Positions 23,647-28,029 of a stretch of DNA of 28,029 nt are shown in pieces. The notes under the pieces are model-generated. The model searched no databases. It saw only the letters and a list, made by a program, of their open reading frames with translations, and was not told the DNA's origin. Origin of the DNA: a virus. The stretch spans positions 1-28,029 of the IMG/VR virus record IMGVR_UViG_3300010885_009116; one strand, 5' to 3'. The translations under genes were made by a program, and so were the position numbers. How positions within the stretch are numbered: the first letter of the stretch is position 1; every line of letters begins with the position of its first letter.

Positions 23647-24801
23647 CTATTTAAAATACGGTCCAACCATCCATGTCACTACAGTATATCTTAAGCCTTT
23701 AGTCACAGGCTCTACACCATGCACCATGAATGAAGGGAATACTATAATATCACCTTTCTCTTGTGGCGGATATATCTTATCATGACTATTCATTATATAA
23801 AACTTACCGCCTTCAAAGTCATCATTAAGAATTGCTAGTGCAGTAAGCTTTCTTGTCTCATCACTATGCGTATGAAATGTATCTACATGAGCTTCGTACT
23901 TACCATTAACATCATACATTAAAAACTCTGCTTGATTAGAATGGGTAATATTATATTTCCAGTATTGATGGTTAATGTTTAAAGCACATGAAGTAAGTGT
24001 TGCACCTATGCCTTGGTTCATTGGCAGTGGGAGTCTTAGTACATTACGGATATTAAGATTGATATTCTTTTCAAGGTCACGCCCTTCACCAATAAAGGGT
24101 TGTTCTTTTTCTACCTCTGGCTTAGAATATTCTTCAATCAACTTGTCACAAAAAGCTTTTGATACTGCGTTCTTCATAACATAAGCTACATCTAAATGTT
24201 GTGATTGATTATTAGGTTCAACTATTGTTTTACTTATGCCTAAAGATTCTCTCTTATCATACTTCCATTCTGCATGAGGTCCATCTTGGTCTACATAATG
24301 TAAGAATACTTGTGCCTGCCATTTACCTTCTGTATATTTTTCTCTCCAATGATATTTATCACATCCACGATAAGCAACTGCATCGCCAATAGACATTTTA
24401 ATTTCACTACCACCTGACTTATCTTCGCTATCACCCATGTAGATAGACCATACATCACCTTCAAAGCCTAGTGTTAATGTAGCTGATATTTCACAGGCGG
24501 GTCTGTCTCTATGTATAGCAAGTTCTTCGCCTTGAGTATCATATAATCTAGCGTATGAATAAGTAGGAAATAGTTTAAGCCCTAAAGCCTTTTCAAAGTA
24601 AGGTGTGCAATGTTCTAATAACTTATCAAATGCTACCGCACCATGCACTGCTTGTGACAGAGGGCATTGAGGGTCTTTAGTAGTTTTCTTTTCTTCTACT
24701 AATCGTTTAAGTTCTATTGTTAGTTCTTCACATGAATGTTTAGGTAAGAAATCTTTTAATAACACATACCCGTTATCTTTAAATTGTTTAGCAGTCTCCA
24801 T
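23647..24801 (-). CDS. Tandem 2-oxoglutarate/Fe(II)-dependent oxygenase (two domains)
   Basis: The protein has 384 residues from ATG 24801 (GGAG, spacer 6); the upstream in-frame TTG at 24831 is rejected. Two double-stranded beta-helix oxygenase domains are present. The first carries IHRDRPACE (H97, D99) and YHWREKY (H151), the Fe(II) triad HxD...H. The second carries HVDTFHTHSDE (H305, D307) and VFPSFMVHGVEPVTKGLRYT (H361, with R371 for the 2-oxoglutarate carboxylate), the classic prolyl-hydroxylase pattern with 'FEGGKFYI' upstream. Such enzymes hydroxylate or demethylate protein, nucleic acid or small molecules. It overlaps the DNA polymerase stop by 14 bases, hinting at a link to DNA or the replication machinery. 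The substrate is not readable from the sequence. Confidence 0.85.
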   Translation of the reverse strand: METAKQFKDNGYVLLKDFLPKHSCEELTIELKRLVEEKKTTKDPQCPLSQAVHGAVAFDKLLEHCTPYFEKALGLKLFPTYSYARLYDTQGEELAIHRDRPACEISATLTLGFEGDVWSIYMGDSEDKSGGSEIKMSIGDAVAYRGCDKYHWREKYTEGKWQAQVFLHYVDQDGPHAEWKYDKRESLGISKTIVEPNNQSQHLDVAYVMKNAVSKAFCDKLIEEYSKPEVEKEQPFIGEGRDLEKNINLNIRNVLRLPLPMNQGIGATLTSCALNINHQYWKYNITHSNQAEFLMYDVNGKYEAHVDTFHTHSDETRKLTALAILNDDFEGGKFYIMNSHDKIYPPQEKGDIIVFPSFMVHGVEPVTKGLRYTVVTWMVGPYFK

Positions 24802-26656
24802 AGCTTTCTCCGTAGTTAGCCTCACACGCAATAGGAAGTGTAGTACCCCAAGTTGGTGGAGTAGACATAATGTCTGTTATATATTTTAATGCATTGTCAA
24901 CATCTGACTTTGATGTAACGCAAACAATCGCATCATGTACAGTTAATACAGGTTTATACTTCTCATTGATAGCAATCATCTGCTCACCTACAATAATACG
25001 AGCCAATGCTTGTACCACATTCTCTACAACCGAGCCACCCCATATAGGTATTCTACCCCTACGAGACTTATAAAAGAATTTATCTCTACCATCTTCTCGC
25101 TCTTTACTAAGTTCGGGATACTGAATATAAAGTCCATTAGGTAATTGTATTCCTATTGGTGTTACTCGTAGGCACTTATGATTTCCCAAGTAATAAGGTT
25201 CTTTACCCTCTATCCAATTAGCCATATCATTTAATGCTCTATCACATTCTTCCCATAACTTAATAACTTTATCGTTTACTTGTCTGTAAACTTTAACAAG
25301 ACGTTGACACTCTAAGTCATCTAGGTCAGCCCCAGGTGGTTGAGTCTTTAATGTATGTTGTAGCTTACTCCACCCTGTCCCGTAGCCTAAGCCTAGCGTA
25401 CAAGTCTTACCTACAAATCGTTCTATCGGGTTAGCTTTAGTAATTGGTTTGCCATACACCTTAGATGCAAACTCTGAATATACATCTCGACCTTCTCTAT
25501 ACCACTCTACAATATCATCTTGCCCTGCAAGCCATACTAAAACACGAGCTTCAATCTGAGATGAATCTGAATTAATAACGACAGAGCCGTGAGGTGCAAC
25601 TACGGCGTTCTTTAATGCCTTCTTCTTTTTATCTCTTGACGGAAGGTTTTGGAAGTTAACCTTATCACTACCTGCCCATCGCCCTGTATGAGCACCATAA
25701 TATTTAAGTGGGATAGGAAGTTTACCCTTATTACGTGAGGCAATGTCTAAGAATCTTTTAATCCTTGACTCCTCAATAGTTGATTTAGTACCTAGTCTTA
25801 CGGCACATAGTTCTTGTATGAATGGGTCTTCATGTTCTGTAAGTTCAATAAACCCTGTGTCGTTCTTAGCCAACGCAAATGTTTCTTTGTCTGTTGTAGG
25901 GCTTATCTTCAAAGGGACTGTCACGCCGAGTTCTTGTAGTAGTTCTGCAAATTGTTTATTAGATGCTAACTTCTGTCTAACTTCTTCTTCGGTCTCGCAT
26001 TTTAATCTATTCATTAACGCACTCAAGACCTCTGACTTTTCTTTTTCAATTTCATCAAGTCTATCACTTAACAAAGCATCATCAAGGTGTAGCGTAGGTT
26101 GCGTATACATTCTAAGTGTTATATCAATTAACTTAATCTCGTTCTCTGTAAATGCACTTGATAATACTTTAAATAATTTAAGCGTTAGTTCTACGTCGTT
26201 AATACAGTAGCTACCGTACTTATCCAAGTCATAATCATTGAAATCTTCTAAGCGTTTACCTTTAGCATCAATAACTTCTGTGCCTTTCTTACCTAGATTG
26301 TATCTTTCTACGAGAGCGGCAAGGCTTCCACCAGCGTCAACCCCATGAATAGCACGAGCCATACCGAGAGTATCGAAATACAAAGCAGGGATAATATCAA
26401 AGCAGAAAGAAAGAATCGCTCCATCAAACTGCGTGTTGTGACAAAGTAAAGCAGAGTTAGTCCAATCGACCTTATCCAATTCTTGTTTGATGATGTCATG
26501 TGTACCACTAATCCACTTAGTTTCATCTTCGTTCTTTTTAATGCCAACGCCAATAACTTGGAAACTCTCATGTCGTATGTATTCCTCTGTTGTTAAGCCC
26601 GACAGGCTATAGCCTTGAGCATAGTAGGTTTCAAAATCTAGTGTAATTAAATCCAT
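24788..26656 (-). CDS. Family A DNA polymerase with 3'-5' exonuclease domain
   Basis: The protein has 622 residues. The exonuclease domain shows DFET (D7, E9), HNTQFDG (D78) and YCINDVE (Y150, D154), so proofreading is probably intact. The polymerase domain shows motif A NSDSSQIEARVL (D364), motif B ERFVGKTCTLGLGYG (K417, Y425) and motif C LTVHDAIVC (H574, D575). The residue after the catalytic Asp is Ala576 where E. coli Pol I has Glu, and the position matching E. coli Phe762 is Leu421. There is no 5'-3' exonuclease. It replicates the phage genome with the primase-helicase at 15034. Its ATG overlaps the stop of the upstream zinc-finger gene (TAATG), and its stop overlaps the oxygenase start. 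Confidence 0.95.
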   Translation of the reverse strand: MDLITLDFETYYAQGYSLSGLTTEEYIRHESFQVIGVGIKKNEDETKWISGTHDIIKQELDKVDWTNSALLCHNTQFDGAILSFCFDIIPALYFDTLGMARAIHGVDAGGSLAALVERYNLGKKGTEVIDAKGKRLEDFNDYDLDKYGSYCINDVELTLKLFKVLSSAFTENEIKLIDITLRMYTQPTLHLDDALLSDRLDEIEKEKSEVLSALMNRLKCETEEEVRQKLASNKQFAELLQELGVTVPLKISPTTDKETFALAKNDTGFIELTEHEDPFIQELCAVRLGTKSTIEESRIKRFLDIASRNKGKLPIPLKYYGAHTGRWAGSDKVNFQNLPSRDKKKKALKNAVVAPHGSVVINSDSSQIEARVLVWLAGQDDIVEWYREGRDVYSEFASKVYGKPITKANPIERFVGKTCTLGLGYGTGWSKLQHTLKTQPPGADLDDLECQRLVKVYRQVNDKVIKLWEECDRALNDMANWIEGKEPYYLGNHKCLRVTPIGIQLPNGLYIQYPELSKEREDGRDKFFYKSRRGRIPIWGGSVVENVVQALARIIVGEQMIAINEKYKPVLTVHDAIVCVTSKSDVDNALKYITDIMSTPPTWGTTLPIACEANYGESYGDC

Positions 26657-26931
26657 TATATGTCGTATCGTTTTTTAAATTGATTATAAGTTACATCTGT
26701 TAAATATAGTTTTTTATTGTAATTATCGTAAGCTTTTCTTAAATGTTTTACTTTATAACTTCCATATCCTATAAGTGCCTCGGGGTCTTTGTTGCTATTA
26801 ACTGTATTCTTTTTAGCTTTTTCGTCGCAAGGTATACATAGATTGAAAGATTTATATCTACCTATTTTTTTATCTGACCTAGCCTCAATTGATTTGCGTT
26901 TACTACAACTAAAACAATAAAAATCTTCCAT
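26656..26931 (-). CDS. Small zinc-finger protein
   Basis: The protein has 91 residues from the second of two adjacent ATGs (26931; AAGGA at spacer 6); the first (26934) is the alternative. It begins MEDFYCFSCSKRKS and has CxxC in FYCFSC and LCIPC (about residues 6-9 and 31-34), probably a four-Cys zinc site, then Lys-rich sequence and the end KAYDNYNKKLYLTDVTYNQF. It resembles small zinc-binding phage proteins next to polymerases. The function is unknown; nucleic-acid binding is likely. The stop overlaps the polymerase ATG (TAATG). Confidence 0.65.
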   Translation of the reverse strand: MEDFYCFSCSKRKSIEARSDKKIGRYKSFNLCIPCDEKAKKNTVNSNKDPEALIGYGSYKVKHLRKAYDNYNKKLYLTDVTYNQFKKRYDI

Positions 26932-26934
26932 CAT

Positions 26935-27135
26935 CTATCCTTTTTTTGCATATTTCGCAAATTCGTCACGACATTCTGTTGAACACCAACGTCTATCGTC
27001 GTGTAATTCTTTCTCACACCATAGGCATTTGCCCGTAATGTTAGAGGGTTTCTTTATGTTTTTACCTGCGTTGCTAATTCCTGCATCTATCATGCGTTGC
27101 ATTTGGTCATTAGCTACATCTACATCATCACTCAT
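26935..27135 (-). CDS. Four-Cys zinc protein, DksA/TraR-like or DUF2116-like
   Basis: This 66-residue protein has an N-terminal acidic helix (MSDDVDVANDQMQRMIDAGI) and a zinc module: CLWCEKELHDDRRWCSTEC, i.e. C-x2-C ... C-x3-C. The opening 'MSD-x-D-x-AN' resembles phage DksA/TraR-type proteins, which bind RNA polymerase, but the 'CSxxC' second half fits DUF2116-like zinc ribbons better. A host transcription effect is possible. Its ATG overlaps the upstream stop as ATGA (27132-27135), and its TAG abuts the next ATG. Confidence 0.6.
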   Translation of the reverse strand: MSDDVDVANDQMQRMIDAGISNAGKNIKKPSNITGKCLWCEKELHDDRRWCSTECRDEFAKYAKKG

Positions 27136-27359
27136 ACTGTCTTCGCAAATTTAAAATGTTTAGCCCAATTACTTTTACTACCTGCGGGCATAGGTTTTGG
27201 TAGATTAATCTTGCCTTCTTTTGCTAACTTACGTACACGATGTGTGCGACCTGATGCGTGCATTATGATATGGTTTCTTCCCACATTAGGGTGGTCTTCT
27301 ATGTATTTATTTACTATTTCAATTAGTTCTTCGTCTGTTACTTTTTGATATGCTCTCAT
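27132..27359 (-). CDS. Small protein with helix-turn-helix-like segment
   Basis: This 75-residue protein reads MRAYQKVTDEELIEIVNKYI, then EDHPNVGRNHIIMHASGRTH and RVRKLAKEGKINLPKP. A helix followed by 'VGRNHIIMHASGRTHRVRKL' looks like a short winged-helix or HTH core in which the second helix may contact DNA. The C-terminus is basic. No family is named, and a small regulator or nuclease accessory is possible. It is coupled on both sides by ATGA overlaps, to the nuclease gene upstream and the zinc protein downstream. Confidence 0.55.
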   Translation of the reverse strand: MRAYQKVTDEELIEIVNKYIEDHPNVGRNHIIMHASGRTHRVRKLAKEGKINLPKPMPAGSKSNWAKHFKFAKTV

Positions 27360-27844
27360 GTTATGGTTATATACTCTATGTCTAAATCGTTAAAATTAAT
27401 AAGTGTAAGCTTGTCTTGTCTACCAAATCGGGTATATATTTCATAGAGTCCTTTGCCTTGCTTGACTCCATTTTGTTTTAATTTGCGTAGTACCCATCGG
27501 TAAAGTAATTCTCTATCTATAACTAGCCAACCACTTGCTCGTTCAAATACTATATAGTTTGCATTGCCTTTAATCCAACCTTTGTCCCCCCTTACATTAG
27601 TACCCTCTATCCAAGTGCTATCATCTTGTGTAGCATTGTCATACTTGTTTATTTTCTTTAAGCCCTTGACATCAAATTTAAAAGGCGTATCACCCAATAT
27701 AGGCAATACACCCTCAATGTCCCAATGTTCTTTTATATCTTGGTCAACAGTCGCCCAAGTAACATTAGTTAAATGTTTAGCAAATCTTTTCTCTGCATCT
27801 TTACCTCGATTGAAATCGTTAGAATAAACAGGGTTCGTAATCAT
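27356..27844 (-). CDS. PD-(D/E)XK-type endonuclease or resolvase-like protein
   Basis: This 162-residue protein contains a nuclease pattern: GKDAEKRFAKHL with E18, EHWDIEG with D42, and KFDVKGLKK with D58-V59-K60, matching the E ... D ... (D/E)xK arrangement of restriction- and resolvase-like enzymes. The later segment (STWIEGTNVRGDKGWIKGNA, then YIVFERAS) is typical of a conserved phage family with this core. It may be a phage endonuclease working on branched or host DNA, analogous to T7 gp3. Activity is inferred from motifs only. ATG 27844 lies 26 bases inside the upstream gene; the stop overlaps the next ATG as ATGA. Confidence 0.65.
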   Translation of the reverse strand: MITNPVYSNDFNRGKDAEKRFAKHLTNVTWATVDQDIKEHWDIEGVLPILGDTPFKFDVKGLKKINKYDNATQDDSTWIEGTNVRGDKGWIKGNANYIVFERASGWLVIDRELLYRWVLRKLKQNGVKQGKGLYEIYTRFGRQDKLTLINFNDLDIEYITIT

Positions 27845-28007
27845 TGACGTTAAATGGCTCTACCTTTTGTTTAGGAAGTTCAACCACTATAACATCTTTA
27901 TTATTTTCTGTAAACCATTTTGCTTCTTTACGAGACCAACGATACTTTCTTATAACTTCACCTTCGTCGTCTAGAATAGCATGTGTAAAAGGCATAGCGT
28001 CTGACAT
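27819..28007 (-). CDS. Small phage protein, unknown
   Basis: This 62-residue protein begins MSDAMPFTHAILDDEGEVIR and continues KYRWSRKEAKWFTENNKDVI, then VVELPKQKVEPFNVN. The beta hairpin 'AILDDEGEVIRKYRWS' followed by a helix and a final strand is common in small, uncharacterised phage proteins of early regions. ATG 28007 has GGAG at spacer 8, so the start is good. It is the most upstream gene visible in the right-arm operon; any promoter for it lies outside the window. The function is unknown. Confidence 0.6.
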   Translation of the reverse strand: MSDAMPFTHAILDDEGEVIRKYRWSRKEAKWFTENNKDVIVVELPKQKVEPFNVNDYEPCLF

Positions 28008-28029
28008 ATAATAAACTCCAATATATAAC

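Noticed and set aside
26308-26571. 87-codon hydrophobic ORF in another frame of the polymerase gene
   Set aside because: The hydrophobic look follows from out-of-frame T-rich codons. It overlaps a strongly conserved exonuclease domain and has no SD.

Overview
This window is one segment of a tailed double-stranded DNA phage genome. It is AT-rich and tightly packed. The layout suggests a short-tailed (podovirus-like) lytic phage of an aquatic bacterium: endolysin and holin, tail and stopper-type proteins, a run of very large internal or ejection-type virion proteins, and a family-A DNA polymerase replication module. There is no sheath, tape measure, integrase, tRNA or CRISPR array. Shine-Dalgarno sites are abundant, consistent with a bacterial host, but the sequence does not fix which host. 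Terminase, portal and capsid genes are absent and presumably lie outside the window; the first gene is cut by the left edge. No phage RNA polymerase is visible, so host transcription is inferred.

Left arm (1-14857, + strand, late functions). A 3-transmembrane holin-like gene abuts a GH24 lysozyme. A large beta-rich structural protein and a small C1q-like structural protein follow, then four genes that look like internal virion or DNA-ejection components: a Gly/Ala-rich protein, a GNAT-fold protein, a Gln-rich protein and a 2013-residue giant polyvalent protein with a zinc-peptidase motif (HELGH). The Gly/Ala-rich and Gln-rich proteins begin with the same 17-residue leader and share scattered copies of an EGGIxSYxxGG motif. 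Inside the giant gene, in the +1 frame and behind a perfect AAGGAG site, lies a 62-codon ORF that looks like a real overprinted gene.

Right arm (14850-28007, - strand, early/replication). The two arms converge and overlap by 8 bases. From the right edge inwards come small proteins, a PD-(D/E)XK-like nuclease, zinc-finger proteins, a family-A DNA polymerase, a tandem 2-oxoglutarate/Fe(II) oxygenase, a Cas4/RecB-like exonuclease with an Fe-S-type cysteine set, and a basic HNH-like protein. A 179-base intergenic leader with a sigma70-like promoter candidate and a hairpin follows. After it come a SNF2-type helicase, an acidic protein, three tiny membrane proteins of 61, 39 and 32 residues coupled by overlapping stop/start codons, a conserved phage protein, a probable ssDNA-binding protein, a helix-turn-helix regulator, a primase-helicase and a small terminal protein.

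Polymerase, primase-helicase, SNF2 helicase, ssDNA-binding protein and nucleases form a self-contained replication and recombination set. Nearly every right-arm gene overlaps or touches the next, which implies polycistronic, translationally coupled expression. The observations most worth follow-up are the overprinted ORF at 9990-10178, the micro membrane-protein chain at 19703-20102, the shared N-terminal leader of two virion proteins and the double-domain oxygenase.
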